Below, piece by piece: positions 45,220 to 57,579 of a stretch of DNA of 64,000 nucleotides. Numbering within the stretch: the stretch's first letter is position 1; the number at the start of each line of letters is the position of its first letter. Under the pieces are notes generated by a model. That model was not told the DNA's origin. It made no database searches and worked only from the letters and a program-made list of their open reading frames with translations. The position numbers were made by a program, and so were the translations under genes. Source of the DNA: Ipomoea triloba (taxonomy: Eukaryota > Streptophyta > Magnoliopsida > Solanales > Convolvulaceae); NCBI RefSeq assembly GCF_003576645.1, contig NC_044917.1:18493603-18557602 (forward strand). Reading direction: 5' to 3'.

Positions 45220-45997
45220 TGTGACACCCCAACTTTTCACAAGCTGAGATAGCTAAAACTTTAGACATAAAAGCTCTTATCTCAACAACTACTCATACTA
45301 TAGCGGAAGTGATTTAAAACTTATAGGGTGTCATGCCACATCTAGGTAAAACACAGCCTAGATGCACAGGCTATCCAAAAATGAAACATAAATCTTCAAA
45401 ACATCATAGTAACAAAACTAGTCAGGATACATAATCCAAAACAAAGGCACACATGCACGAAAGGAGTCTAAAACATCATCTAGTCTAAGCAAGCATAACA
45501 TAGCTCTAGCGCGCTCTCGACTTAGACTACTCCATACCTGGAAAACATTTAGAAAACCATTAGCAAAAGAATGCTAAGCAACCACCACTCACACTCGTGA
45601 GAACATACATAATATAATAAGCTTGTAAATAGGTTTACACACCCGTATAGAATATAAACACCAACGAACTGTTCTTTAGTTAAAACGGAGACTCAACAAC
45701 AACAAGCTGAATAAGCCGTAAACCAAGGACTCTCCAAGTAAAACCAATATCCAATATAAACGTACAAGGCAACAAGTCTATAACGGAATAACCAACTGAA
45801 TCATGACCACAACAGATTACTCACAAAGAAACCACCAAACCGCAATATATCAAGGAATAACGGATAACAACTGAGATACAACTCAACCAAAAAACCATAA
45901 GGAACCAAACAAACGTCATACCAAAGATAAGCACCAAACCATACCCTCCAACTACAATACCATCCCTCATACCAACCACCAAACCAAAGTTAGTACA

Positions 45998-46100
45998 CAG
46001 AGGCATAAAGCCCAACCACAGAGGCAAATGATGCCCATTACCACAGAGGCAAAAGCCCAACCACAGAGGCAAATGATGCCCATTACCACAGAGGCAAAAG
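45998..46100. repeat. 53-bp direct repeat
   Basis: AAGCCCAACCACAGAGGCAA and the bases to the next AAGCCC occur twice in a row, with a third partial copy. It may be real or another stutter. Confidence 0.55.
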
Positions 46101-47502
46101 CCCACAATTAGTTACACAGAGGCAAATGTTGCCCACAGTTAGCTCACACTCAACAATCCAAAAGATACCCAGAGATTCATAACTCTACATCCAACCTCAG
46201 ACTCAACCCCAAGAATTATCCACCAACAGTGTTCATCTCAGGTTATGAACACAACATACACTCAGAGAATATAACCAAGGATTCAACCAACCAATAGACC
46301 AAGATAATGAATCAAAAGACATGAATAAGTACTCAAGAACCAAGGTGAAATACTCAACAAATTATCCAAACAAGTTCCAGAATCAGAGATGAATCAACAA
46401 GACCAACAGATCACAAAACAGCTACTGGAAACAGAACTGGAAATGAACTCACGGAACACAGGGACGGAGCGCCCTGGTCCGCCACACCACTCTGCACGAA
46501 GGGGCGGATCCCCCCAACGAATCACCTCCCTCCGCCGCACCTTACCGCCCTTACACTTGCGGAACACACTGGCGGGACACATTATACCGCCGGTGTGCAC
46601 CGTAAGTGCATTTCCAACGCACTACAACTCCCAGACAGAACTCAATACACGATGAATTATTCCAGAATGCAAAAATATGATCAAATTGCCCAGATTACAC
46701 ATCTCAGAAGCCAAATAAACATGGAATCCATAACAATAAATGTTCATACTCATCAAGATGCAAAGGATCAAGAACACAAGGTCAATAACCCATCAAAATA
46801 GATCACAAATCATCAAGAACAAAGGCTAAACCAAGAAATTTCCACAGGATTCCAAATCACCAAGTATTATACATAGATCAAGAGTGTAAAATAGGTTTTA
46901 GTGAGACATGATGGTTACCTCTTGTAGCACAACTTCAAACCAAGCAAACACCTTCCTCTTCACAAACCACTCCCACCCACTTGATCATCTTTTCCCAAAG
47001 AAAGATCCCAAAAGAACACCATAAGAACTTATAAAAAGATCATGAAAATGAGATGATACAAGACATATTCCTAAAGAAAAACACTTACCCAAGCCCTAGA
47101 AATCCTAAAGGAGCAATCTTTGTCTTGAATCTTGAAGGATAGAAGATAATGTATATTGTAGGGTTCTTAGGAAATGATAGGGTAGGAAGAATTATTTTGT
47201 GGGAGAATGAAAAGGGTAGGAAGAGTTAATACAAACTCTTTTATATGGATAGGAAGAACATTACATACATAGTGTATATATTATATTAGGGTAACTTGAA
47301 TAAATAATGGGCTCTTATAAAGAATGAGTCTTGCATTATTCAATATAATACTAGTAAGCATGAAATTGGTCCTTCAAAATAAATTGGGCCATTACAAAAT
47401 ATTTGTACTTATAAGAAATATAAGGATCCAATTTAAAGAAATCCCTTATAGGAATTAAATCAAGAATTGGGCCTTAGAATAAATAATTAATTCCGGAATA
47501 AG

Positions 47503-47504
<2 letters not shown>

Positions 47505-47556
<52 letters not shown>
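47505..47556. repeat. (AT)n microsatellite
   Basis: Uninterrupted AT dinucleotides, 26 units. Confidence 0.95.
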
Positions 47557-47558
<2 letters not shown>

Positions 47559-47879
47559 ATTAGAAGAACGAACCCCAATTAAATCAAATAAATTACTCGG
47601 TAGAAATAATTACCGGTCTCAAGGCTTGAACGAAAATACGGGGTGTTACAACTCTGATATAAGGAAAAACGCTTTTTAAAATACAAACATTAAAGACTAA
47701 ACAAGAGTCTAAAGAATGTGAGGATTTAATTAGAAATTTGGGTCACAATTAAGAAAAAACTTAATAAGAAAACCAAGAATTTTTTGTTGTTGTATATATT
47801 TGGATGAAAACTTCCTCCCAAACTTGGATATATATTTGGACGAAACCTTGATACAGGGATTTATGCATTCTATCTTTCT

Positions 47880-48742
47880 TGTATATATATGGATGAAACC
47901 TTGATACAAGGGTTTGAACGCAATTAGCTTTTCTACTTGTGTAAGCATTAGCCAAACGATTGGCATTATATGGGAGTGAGAAGCATTTATTAAGAATATA
48001 TTTACAATTAATTTAGCTACGAGAGATATTCAAATAATAGTTTATACTATTATATTTTTATTAAAGAGTTACTTTCATTTTTGTTTTAGATTTATAAGTA
48101 TCAGTCTATTTATTTATTTTTTTTTCAAAACATCCAATTTGGTCTTAGTATTATTGTGGCATTATCATTTTTGGTCCTCTGTCAACAAAACCGTTTAAAT
48201 AACGTTAATGACAAGACATTTTGGTCTATTCAATTCTAAGTGCTAAGTCCTTTTCATTTTGGTTCTAGTATTATGAGCTTATTGCCGAAATGGTCCCTCG
48301 ACTATTGCAAAATTACCAATTTGGTCATCGACAACTTTTCGTGCCCAATTAAGTCCATCGACTATAAAAATTTTAACCAATTTGGTCCTCCGTTTATTTT
48401 GCCGTTAAACATCCGTTAAATCGGGACCAAATTGGTAATTTTGCTATAGTCAAGGGACCAAATTGGTAATTCATTTTTCACTGAAATGGTCCCTTGACTA
48501 TAGCAAAATTACCAATTTGCTCCCCATTTTAATGGATGTTTAACGGCAAAATAAATAGAGGATCAAACTGGTTAAAATTTTCAAAGTCGAGGAACTTAAT
48601 TGGGCACGAAAAATTGTGGAGGACTAAATTGGTAATTTCGCAATAGTCGAGGGACCATTTCGGTAATAAACTCTAGTATTATTGTGGCATGACCGTTATT
48701 TATCCTTCGTCAACAAATATGCTTGAATGACATTATTAGTGC
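47880..48742. repeat. Diverged copy of the nsLTP spacer and unit start
   Basis: Collinear with the spacer and the beginning of the duplicated segment: GGATGAAACC, GAACGCAATTAGCTTTT, CATTAGCC (as at 32172), then TTTACAATTAATTTAGC (as at 32650), then AGTATTATTGTGGCATGACC and GAATGACATTATTA (as at 27317). It lacks the MITE of 32251 and has its own insertion at 48275-48671. It is part of a decayed third unit. Confidence 0.7.
48275..48671. mobile_element. Mutator-like foldback MITE (397 bp)
   Basis: Long inverted arms start GAGCTTATTGCCGAAATGG and end CATTTCGGTAATAAAC. An 11-bp direct repeat TCTAGTATTAT lies at 48264-48274 and 48672-48682. The homologous sites at 27317 and 33255 have this word once, which supports a target duplication of 9-11 bp, as in Mutator-like elements. 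No transposase. Confidence 0.8.
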
Positions 48743-48744
48743 AT

Positions 48745-48778
48745 ACACACACACACACACAATATATATATATATATA
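48745..48778. repeat. (AC)n(AT)n microsatellite ending at a single N
   Basis: Eight AC and nine AT units, broken by N at 48779, another contig join. Confidence 0.9.
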
Positions 48779-48780
48779 NC

Positions 48781-48927
48781 AATGTTACGAAATACACCAC
48801 TCAATGTTAAGAAACACACCACACAAATATGCACTGTGGTGTGTTTCATTGTGTTTCATTGTGGTGTGTTTCATTGTGTTTCATTGTGGTGTGTTTCTTA
48901 ACATTGAGTGGTGTATTTCGTAACATT
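48781..48927. repeat. Hairpin repeat with perfect 42-bp arms
   Basis: 48781-48822 is the exact reverse complement of 48886-48927. The loop holds GTGTTTCATT words repeated. It is flanked by AT microsatellites on both sides. Probably a small MITE. Confidence 0.85.
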
Positions 48928-48975
48928 GAGTGGTGTGTGACCGCACGGGAGAGCACGGCCGCATTTGAACCAAAA

Positions 48976-48977
<2 letters not shown>

Positions 48978-49024
<47 letters not shown>

Positions 49025-49044
49025 ATATATCTATATATATATAT
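48978..49044. repeat. (AT)n microsatellite
   Basis: AT dinucleotides with a few CT interruptions, immediately upstream of the Copia fragment. Confidence 0.9.
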
Positions 49045-49049
49045 TCATC

Positions 49050-49925
49050 AACTTCAAGATGCTTTGTCTAATTTCTTCGTTTTCAATTGAAAGAGTTAGG
49101 AGAAGTTACTTCTTTTCTTGGTGTCGAAGTTAAAAGAGCATATGGTTATTTTGTTTCCCAAAGAGGATGTGCAGCGAGGTTATTGTACTTGTTTGGTATG
49201 AGTGAGTCAAAACCAATAAATACTCCTATGGAACCTGGTTTAAAGTTGAATAAAGATGGATGAAAACAACTAGAAGACGCAACTCTTTTTCGTTAGTTTG
49301 TTGGTAGTTTATTCTATTTAACTATTACAAGGCCTGAGATTTCATACTCTGTAGGGTGTCATATCTCAGTTTATGACAAAACCGCTTGATAGTCACTTTG
49401 TTGCAGCTAAAAGAATTCTTCCTTACGTTAAAGGCACTCTGAATCTTGGGTTACTGTATAAACCATGTGCAACTTTTCTTTTGAATGGTTTTGTTGATGT
49501 AGATTGGGTGGGGGATGCCAATGATAGACGTTCCACGACAGGTTATTGTTTTAGTATAGGTTTCGCTGCGATATCTTGGTGCAGTAAGAAGCAAAGTACA
49601 ATTGCACTCTCTAGTTGTGACGTTGAATATGTAGCATCTACCTTGGTTACTCAAGAGTGTAATTAATTGGCTTAAACGGCTTATTACAGAGATGTTTAAT
49701 GTTGTGGATTATCTGGTTCCTATTCGGTGTGACAATGAAAGTGCCATTAAGCTTGCAGGAAATCTAGTTTTCCATGCTCGGAAAAAGCACATTGATACTC
49801 ATTACCGTTTTGTTCGACAGAAAGTCTTGACTCAAGATATTCAATTGTAGAAGGTATGCACTGAAGATCAGATAGCTGATATATTGGCAAAAGCACTTGG
49901 CAAGGCAAAGTTTGAAACTTTCAGG
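49050..49925 (+). pseudogene. Copia RT/RNase H fragment (dead)
   Basis: In broken frames it reads the end of a Copia RT (GEVTSFLGVEVKR; RLLYLFGMSESKPINTPMEP; VGSLFYLTITRPEISYSVGV) and RNase H (DVDWVGDANDRRSTTGYCF; SKKQSTIALSSCDVEYVA; ARKKHIDTHYRFVR; EDQIADILAKAL). Several stops (near 49261, 49296, 49664, 49847) and a frameshift near 49365 show it is a pseudogene. Sequence differs from the long SIRE-type element, so it is a separate lineage. The rest of the element is absent. Confidence 0.88.
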
Positions 49926-51735
49926 CCGTGGGGTTCCGCCTTTATTTTTCTTTATTTACTTTTAATTACTTTTATGCTTATTTTATTTTCTTTCGCGTTT
50001 ATTTGCTCTATTTTTATGCATTTTCGTATTTGGTAGTCTATTTGAATAATTCTTACTATTTAGTAGTTATCTTTTAAGTAGTTAATTCTATGCATCTATG
50101 CTTTCATTTATTTTGTTTATTTAGTATGAGATATCCTATCAAGTCTATTGAATAGTTCTCTTAATTGTTATTGTATATCTTGTTATTATCTTTTGGAAAT
50201 AGAGCATTGATAACGGAGGCCGATCGATGTTAGCAGCTAAAGTGTGGAAAGACGGATGCATACTTGGTTTAACCTCTTATCCCTTTTCTATTTTTATGCC
50301 CCGTTTTCAAATTTAAAGTGTGAAAAAATGTTTATATAGCTTTGTATGTGTTTTTATGAGTTTACCATGTTATTTTATCATTAAGGATCATTATAGTATA
50401 CCCTATATCCCAGAGCAAATTCCAAAGTGTGGAAAGGGATTCTTATTTGCAATGATTATTTAAACCCGTTTTCCTTTACCCTGTGATCTAAGGTTTACCC
50501 TGTGATCTAAGGTAACATTGGGGACGATGTTTATTTTGAAGTGTATAAATGACGCACTTTGTGCTTAATGTTTATTTGCTTAGAGTTGAAAGTGGTCTCT
50601 TGGGCATGATAAACAGGTGTGTTTGCAAATTAAAGAATGAGTTATTGTTTGTGTTATCTAGAGAAAATTTTGACTAGATGCCAAAAAAATTTTATTCTCG
50701 AAATATCTTTGAGGAAGTTACTTTTCGCACCCATGAGAGTGTTTAGAGCCAAATAAGTTTATATTCTTGCCTGCTTGCATGATGTTCACCTCTTATTTAG
50801 GTAGGACCTTAGTCAAGGATGTCTCGAAGTGGGAGTATGCACTTTTTAATTTGAGAAAGATAATTTTTAGCGAGCCCGGAATTGAACTAAATTTTGGTAG
50901 GGCATGGGGCAAAAGGTGAGCCTACTGGTACGCTTAAGAGTGAAAAATCCCTTAATCCCAAAAGAAAAAGGCATGAGGGGTTGCATGGAGAAACAGTTGA
51001 AAAGTCAAAAAGACCAATCCTAGAGATCAAAAATTGAGGAAAGCCACTTTGTTGGGTTGTGTTCAACCATAGTCTTCGGTAAGCAAAAGCTATACCTGGA
51101 GTCGGTTGTCCACATAAAATGTTCCTAGGAAATGAGAAAATAGAGAGGAGGAGAGTCGCTTCGCTAGGATTCGAGCACCCATTGCACTGTCTTCGAAAAA
51201 GCATGGAGTTCCATGTGAAGTCGGGTCGCTCGAAGAAGTTATCCTAGGAAGTGAGAAGAAAAAGGCACCACCCCAAGCCATTGGCGGTGAGTGGTCCATG
51301 CCCCTACCCTCACTTATCTTATCGTTGGGCTTTGGCGTTTAGGACGGAAGGGTTGATTAACTAGTGTACATCGTTCCCACTAGTGGGATCAGCTAGAGGC
51401 CCTAATTAAATGAGAGGTGAATCCAAATTGTTTTAATTATTTTAATTGGGTTGATTAAATGCTTGCGCTTGGTGTGAGAAGTGTGTTCCCCTTATTTTAA
51501 TTGTTTATCTACCAAGGGTTTTTACTTCCTAGAAGTATTCCTTGAGTTGTATGACATCTAACCAACATTCTTTGTAGATAACACAAAAGATTTCCCCCTC
51601 TTTGATAGTCTTAAACACTCATAATTTTGACTGACCAAGAGTTCCATAATTGAATGAGTTGGTATCTTGGAAGCTTATATGCTTAGAAGTGTATTATCTT
51701 GCTTGAGGGCAAGCAAGAAGTAAAGTGTAGAAACT
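49926..51735 (+). mobile_element. Non-coding interior of a gypsy-type element (3' part)
   Basis: T-rich sequence without long frames, repeating AAAGTGTGGAAA and AGTGTATAAATG phrases typical of plant gypsy untranslated interiors. It ends with TTGAGGGCAAGCAAGAAGTAAAG just before an LTR start, the same layout as on the - strand at 40034. The left LTR is missing. No gene seen. Confidence 0.5.
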
Positions 51736-53070
51736 TGATAAGCTCCCAAGACACCTATATATTTGAGTATAATAAGGGTGTTTTATAGCAATTTTAGCAT
51801 CCTTAAGTGATAATCTTGTGAGATTTTGTGCTTTAAATTCATTAACCACACACAAAGCTACCTTTGGTATAAATTGAGACATTTCAGAGGCCCTGCGAGC
51901 TATTAGGAACAAGGAACAAGCTAAACGAGCGAACCGAGCAAGACAGGAGCCCTGAAGGACCCGAAAAGGTGCATTCACGCGCAAAGGCTGCGTGGACACT
52001 TTCCAGTAGCTGTCCACGCATGCCTTCACACGTGAAGGTGGCGTGAATGGGACATTGCGAGGAAATATTTTTAGGATGAAATTTCGGGGACTATTTAAGG
52101 GGACTTGATAGATTTTTCAGAAAAAAACTTTCCCCAGCCCCAGTTCAATTTTCCTCTACATTTCTTAGTTTTTATGATAGTTTAGATTTCCATTTTCACC
52201 TTGTAAATGAAGTCTTGAAGCTTGGATTGAAGAACACATTTCATTTACTAGGTGATCTCTATTTTAATCTTATCTATTTTTCTTATCTTGTTCTTAGATT
52301 GAATTAGCTATTGATCTTGAATTCTTGATTATGTGTGACTAGTTTAATCTAGGGTTTGGATTGTGTGAAGCTATGTTGCTAGTGTGATGATCCTAGTTCT
52401 TATTTTGGATTTAATTGCTTTATTGTTGGAAACTTCTATTCTTGTCTATTGATTGTTGTTTTGATAAGATCTTATATGGATTTGGCCAATCTATTTAGAG
52501 ATTGAGTTCTTGACTCTATCATGGTTTTGATTAGAGTTGAGATTGAAGCTTTATGACAATCATAGATCCTATGGAATTCATATTAGGAATAGTAGGAAAG
52601 TGTGTAGCTAAGGTGTTTATTTGATAAAATGTCTCTTAGGACTTTGATTGCTAAAAGGCACTCATAAGTCTAAGATGCCCTAGTACACAGAGGTGGAAAA
52701 GGACTAAGAAGACACACTCTTGAATAGCCAACATCATTGCATCATTTATCCACTACATGAGACACACTAGAATGCAACATAGGTGAACACGATCCATTCC
52801 CTTATTTTTATATTTTATATCTTATTTCTCATTTCTTACATTTGAATTGCACTACCTCATGAACATTTACACCTCTCAACTATCATTCACCGCACTCACT
52901 ATCCATACTCAATGTATCACATGATTCGATTGATTGAAAGTATTAACATTTGACACACCTCCACGTCCCTCCTTCGAGACCAACACTCAGGGAGTTCAGA
53001 CTCTTCGTTTTATTCTTACACACACATCCACAGTATATGACACCTCACCACTACGCAAAAATGTAACCCT
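51736..53070 (+). mobile_element. LTR of gypsy type, right boundary approximate
   Basis: Begins TGATAAGCTCCCAAGACACC. It contains a GC-rich inverted module (51968-52060: CACGCGCAAAGGC and CACACGTGAAGGTGG words). The right end was not fixed; candidates lie near 53020-53070. No gene seen. Confidence 0.5.
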
Positions 53071-53463
53071 GTCATGCACAATAAACCAGATTCCTATTCT
53101 CTAGAACACCATCCACTCGCACGCAATCAACCTGAAGAATGGAGAAATGTTAATTATACTTTTAACATAGGGCCTTCTCAACAGAAGAGTGGTTCCCATC
53201 AGCAGTAAAGGGCCTTCTCTTTGATGTCATAATATCCACATCAGAAGCAGATGCACTAGCATGCATTTTATTAAGTTGCACCTTTTGTTGTAGTGGTAAA
53301 CTTTCACTTGGTGGTACTTCACTATGTGATGGACCAAAGAAAAAAAAAAGAATATCAGATATCGTTTAATATATAGAACATAAAGAATATATAAAACTGC
53401 AATCATGTTGAAGAAAAAAAATATGTTTTTCTCGTGTTGTGAATTTAATCTCAGTGGTACTAG
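53071..53463. other. Intergenic stretch
   Basis: No gene recognised; two GGGCCTTCTC words near 53168 and 53208. Confidence 0.45.
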
Positions 53464-53887
53464 TGATACGAAAGAAATAATTGGTGGCATAATTAGTTGG
53501 GAGCCTTCAATGCCAAAGACCTTGTAGTCAAGTGGCACCTGGTGTCCCAATTAACACTTTCACATGGATGATGGGAGTGGGTTTGAGCCTAAGTGGAGTC
53601 AATTCTTGACTCGTATATTAGAATATATCATTACCTTGTATAATTTTAGTAACTTAATTATTATAGGGGCTAGTAATTTAGTATAAATAGGTCCAATTGT
53701 ATATGAATAAAGGGAACCAGACACAGAAATATATTGTTCATGCTCATGTTATTCTTATATTTTTTTTTGGAGCTCTCACATGTTTGAGGTGTAAATTTGG
53801 ATTTTATGGTGAGTCGAATACGGTTAGGAATAAAAAGTCTTCTCGAAAGGTTTCTTATCCATTACGATCCTATCTAAGGTCATAACA
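53464..53887 (+). mobile_element. Diverged gypsy LTR, relative of 56199-57301
   Basis: Starts TGATACGAAAGAAATAATTGG, shares TATTAGAATATA, AGTATAAATAGGTCC, GGAGCTCTCACA and TCGAATACGGTTAGGA with the LTRs of the gag-only element, and ends near CATAACA. It is followed by an interior-like TTGGTGAGAGTATCC. Contains an unrelated stretch at 53500-53600. An older copy of the same family. Confidence 0.7.
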
Positions 53888-54079
53888 ACATGTCCTTTTA
53901 TTGATTCCATTGGTGAGAGTATCCCTATCTTTTATTTTATTTTTTAAAACAGTGGAAAAAATTGAAAAAAAAAAAAAAGGAAGAAAAAAACAGTGAAAAA
54001 TATTATTTTTTTAAAAGGAGAGAAATAGAAAAAAACTTTGTAAAAGGGAAAAATAACAGATAAAATTGCAATTGATCAC
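53888..54079. other. A-rich stretch
   Basis: Poly-A and AAAAGG tracts, probably the start of the gypsy interior. No gene seen. Confidence 0.45.
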
Positions 54080-54270
54080 TGGTTGGTAGATATATTTGAG
54101 TAAGAGGAAATTTGGGGATGTGATGCATCTTTGGCTTAGTGGTTGGGCCAATTTATATGGAGAATGTTGGTAACGATACTAGTAATGTTAAAAGTTAAAC
54201 TACTGCATGTTTATGTTAGGCACCGTCACCTACTGGCCAATTAAGAATGTTTAATTGGTTTCAGGTTTCA
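54080..54270 (-). repeat. Decayed nsLTP2 promoter region without gene
   Basis: GATGTGATGCATCTTTGGCT, TTGGGCCAATTTATA, CATGTTTATGTTAGGCACCG and TTTAATTGGTTTCA align in order with 31915-32110, the upstream region of the nsLTP2 genes. The coding sequence that should lie to the left is absent. Confidence 0.7.
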
Positions 54271-54704
54271 CTGTTATAGTTGTGAAAAGGTCAACTATCA
54301 TCATATGCTGTACAGAGTCTGGTTGACATGCATCAACAACTACACATACAATGATAATTGCCCCCCTCTATCACTCTCTTTCTAAAAATATTTTTTTATT
54401 ATTATTATTTACGGAGTACTTTAATACTTTTGTTCAAAATAAAAACATAATGCAAGGTCAATTGTGAGGTTCTAACTCATTTCATCCATGACTTTGCTAT
54501 AGTGCATGCATTCTATAAATACTGATTATATATTTTAATTTCATTATACAAAAAATCTTTAATTTATTCTCACTCTAAATGGCTAATACGAAGTATTTCT
54601 TAAGCCTCTTTAAGTAGAAAAATCTCAATATAAAGATTTTTTTTTCTTGGCCGCCTCTCATGGTCTGCCATCCACTCTTTACTTTATAGCATGGAGTTAT
54701 AGCA
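54271..54704. other. Intergenic stretch
   Basis: Contains GTACAGAGTCTGGTTGACAT, which recurs near 63810. No gene recognised. Confidence 0.45.
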
Positions 54705-55518
54705 TGGAAGTAATTGTGGGTCTTGAATGCAAAAAACACTTAATGTTCTACTTAATTTTAAACACAAATTAACTTATCTTTTATTTAACTAATTTAATAA
54801 AATAAAGATAATAGAAAGAAAGAGTAGAACCGAACACAGCAAAATGGTAACGCAGTTCGGAGCTAAAATTCCTACGTCTACTAGCCACTCACAACAGGCC
54901 AATCCACTAGATGCTTGTCAAGATTACAACGGGGTGAAATGATAATCAAACAAAGGCAAACGCCTATTACATCAACATTCATCAAATAATCTTCAAAACA
55001 TCTTCAAGGGATTGGATTCGTGCAGCCACAATTCTTCTCAATCAGCACCACGCCATAGAGCATCAATATAGTAATAAATCAACCTTTTAAACTAACTCAC
55101 AATCAGACAATAAACCTTGTAGAATGCTGTTCGAAATCCTCAAGCAAAAGTGTGTAAATGAAGCTTCGAATTTCATCCTTTATATAGTATTCTTAAATAA
55201 CCAACTCTCCCACATATTTGCTCATAAATCTCCACAAAAAATTACTGCCCATTCATTCAAAAACCAAGCTAAAACCTTGCTGAATTAAGCTAACTCTGTT
55301 AAGGCAATGTGAAAATTTCGCTGGTAACAGTGGCTCAGCTCCAGTACACCACAGGTTGTGATGCAGGTAACATACTGTGAGCTTTGAAATTAAATAGTCA
55401 AACTGAATTATGAACCAACCTATACTAAGGGAATATAAATAAAACATAACCTAAGGTTTGTCAAATGATTTAGCTAACTAAAACACTAATGTGCATCATT
55501 TGTACGCACTTACCATCT
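54705..55518. mobile_element. Diverged copy of the unclassified 813-bp LTR
   Basis: Shares TTGTGGGTCTTGAATG, AACGCAGTTCGGAGC, CCTACGTCTAC, GGCCAATCCACTAGATG and ATGTGCATCATTTGTACGCA with 28188-29000 in order. Ends are too diverged for a target duplication to be read. Confidence 0.65.
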
Positions 55519-56193
55519 TCCCATTTGATAATTATTTGACAAAACCAAATACAAACTATACTTTAGGCCAATGATAGATAAATAATCACTTGATTAAAAA
55601 ATTACCTTTTAAGTATATTTGCTTACAATCATAACCTAAGCATACACAAGATTTGACTACAAAGCTCACTCAAAGTTACAATCGATCATACCCAAAGAAG
55701 AATATCCTTTAATACACTTAGAATAATCAACCATCAACCAAGATACTTCCCAACCAAACAACCAACTAAGAGATATCCAATCAACACATAATATGCAGTC
55801 ACGATGACTATATATATAATTCAAAAAATAGAAAACAAAGTAGATTTACCCATAATAATAATCAGAGAATAACCAACAATCCGAAGCACAAATACCAAGA
55901 TAATATCCACAAATAAGCCATAAGCATTATTACCAAAAAGATATATTAAATATTACCAGTATGGCAGTAGCAGCGAAATGTCCCAAAAATCAGCAAGCGA
56001 AAAAGAATCAAACATCCAGATTACTCCCCCTAAATGATCACTTCTCCCATTGTTTTTTCAAATAAATAACAAAGGCAAACATCTATGGAGCTGACGAAGT
56101 GCCCGAGTGGCTTGAATTAGGGACAGAATATTCATGAGCAACAAGGTTCGAAGCACGTAGCGATTTCGACCTTGTAATTTCCGGTAGCAGTAA
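55519..56193. other. Intergenic stretch
   Basis: AT-rich. On the - strand TAGGGGGAGTAATCTGG (near 56022-56038) looks like a polypurine tract, so a retroelement remnant is possible. No gene recognised. Confidence 0.4.
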
Positions 56194-56448
56194 CATTGTG
56201 ATACGCATCAAAGGAAAGAAATAATTGGTGGTTTAATTAGTGAATGGTCTAAAATGAATGATCATATGTACATAGATGATAATTGACTAAATATTAGTAT
56301 AAGGAAATTATGTATATTAGAATATACCATTACCTTGTTTAGTTAGAATAATTTTAGTAGCTTAATTATTATAGGTGTTAATAATTTAGTATAAATAGCT
56401 CCATTGTATATGGGGAACCAAGAGAAATATATTGTTCTTATCATGTTC

Positions 56449-57168
56449 GATCTGCCTTCGCAAGTGTCTCTGCATTTTGGGAGCAGAGCATGCAGCAAAA
56501 TCGAGCAATGGATCTTAGAAGAATTCCACTTTTAAGCACAACTCTTTCTATTTCTGTGCTGGCATTTTAGTTTTCCCCCTTCCTCTTTCAATCGAAACAC
56601 TCGACGCAGATAGCTCCGGTGGCCCCCGCTTCTGCCTTTATCACATTTCTCATTCGGAAGGCTCAGTCCCACACCCTGACTTCAATGATGGGAACAACCT
56701 CCGCACTCCGGCGCTCCAATGAACAACAGTTCTCCGCCTTACTCTATTTATNGTCGATCCCTCGGGAGTTACATTCGTAACTTAATGTAATGTTATGTTC
56801 ACACGGTGATCTTCTATCTTTCCAAGAGTACTACCCTTTTAGAACCTTTTAGAAAAGGTTCCAGATTAGGTAAGACAAAGAGGATTCTTACCCATGATAC
56901 AAGAATTCTTTTACAAGTTTATCTCCCGCTAAGGTCCAGGCACCTAGTTCCTAGGAGATAGGATCCCCAAAGCCGTGCTCCGTTGACTAGCTTATCCTTA
57001 ATACTATATAACAAGCAAAATAGAAACTGATTGTTACTATCTATAAATAATTAGCCCATGGGCAGGAACAAACAAAGAAAACGCTAGCTCATCCGTTGTC
57101 TGTCTCACGCCTGGTACAGGATAAACGGAGGGTGGGATGGGTTCTTGTAAGGGTGTGGAGCCGTTAAT
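56449..57168. other. 720-bp foreign block in the 5' LTR
   Basis: The 3' LTR reads straight through from ATCATGTTC to TTCTTTATTTATTGG, but the 5' LTR has about 720 bp in between. The block has more balanced base composition than its surroundings and a single N at 56752. It has no transposon ends I can see. It might be organellar DNA or a misjoined contig; I cannot decide. Confidence 0.5.
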
Positions 57169-57579
57169 TTCTTTATTTATTGGAGCTCTCACACGCTCGA
57201 AGTGTGAAATTGGAGTTTTCCGTGACTCGAATACGGTTAGGAGACAGAAGCCCTGCTCGAAAGGTTTCCTATCCGTTACGATCTTATCTAGGATCGTAAC
57301 AATTGATGCTTTCATTGAGAGATCCGTGAGAGTATCTCCTTTCTTTTATTTTTATTTAGTTTTTGTTGCATCCTTAGAAAATCCCAAAAAAAAAAAAAAA
57401 ACACCGAGAAACCCACAAATATTTTAATTTTTTCATTGTTTTTTTTTTAGAATAATGTTTTCATTGTTTTTATCCTGTTTTTTTCCTTTCAAATATCAGC
57501 CCAAAACGACAAAAAAAATCAAAAAAGGAAATAAATCAAAAGAGTTTTTGTCTTTAAGTTTCATTGATCTATATTTTTC

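Larger units (their letters stand above)
45220..47650 (-). mobile_element. Long LTR with TGTAACACCCC-type ends (probable gypsy solo LTR)
   Basis: On the - strand it starts TGTAACACCCCGTATTTTCG and ends GGGGTGTCACA, the extended inverted ends of a well-known plant LTR type. It is 2431 bp without internal coding, so a solo LTR is likeliest. The flanks (TATCT and ACTCT) are not a clear duplication. It carries a GC-rich module (46455-46605), a 53-bp direct repeat (45998-46100) and an AT microsatellite. Confidence 0.6.

Noticed and set aside
56090..56170. tRNA-like stretch with GCCCGAGTGGCTTGAATT and GGTTCGAAGC
   Set aside because: Acceptor and anticodon stems do not pair, so it is not a tRNA gene; at most a chance match.
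57037..57427. ORFs across the end of the 5' LTR of the gag-only element
   Set aside because: They cross the LTR end, primer-site region and the 720-bp block and match no protein I recognise.
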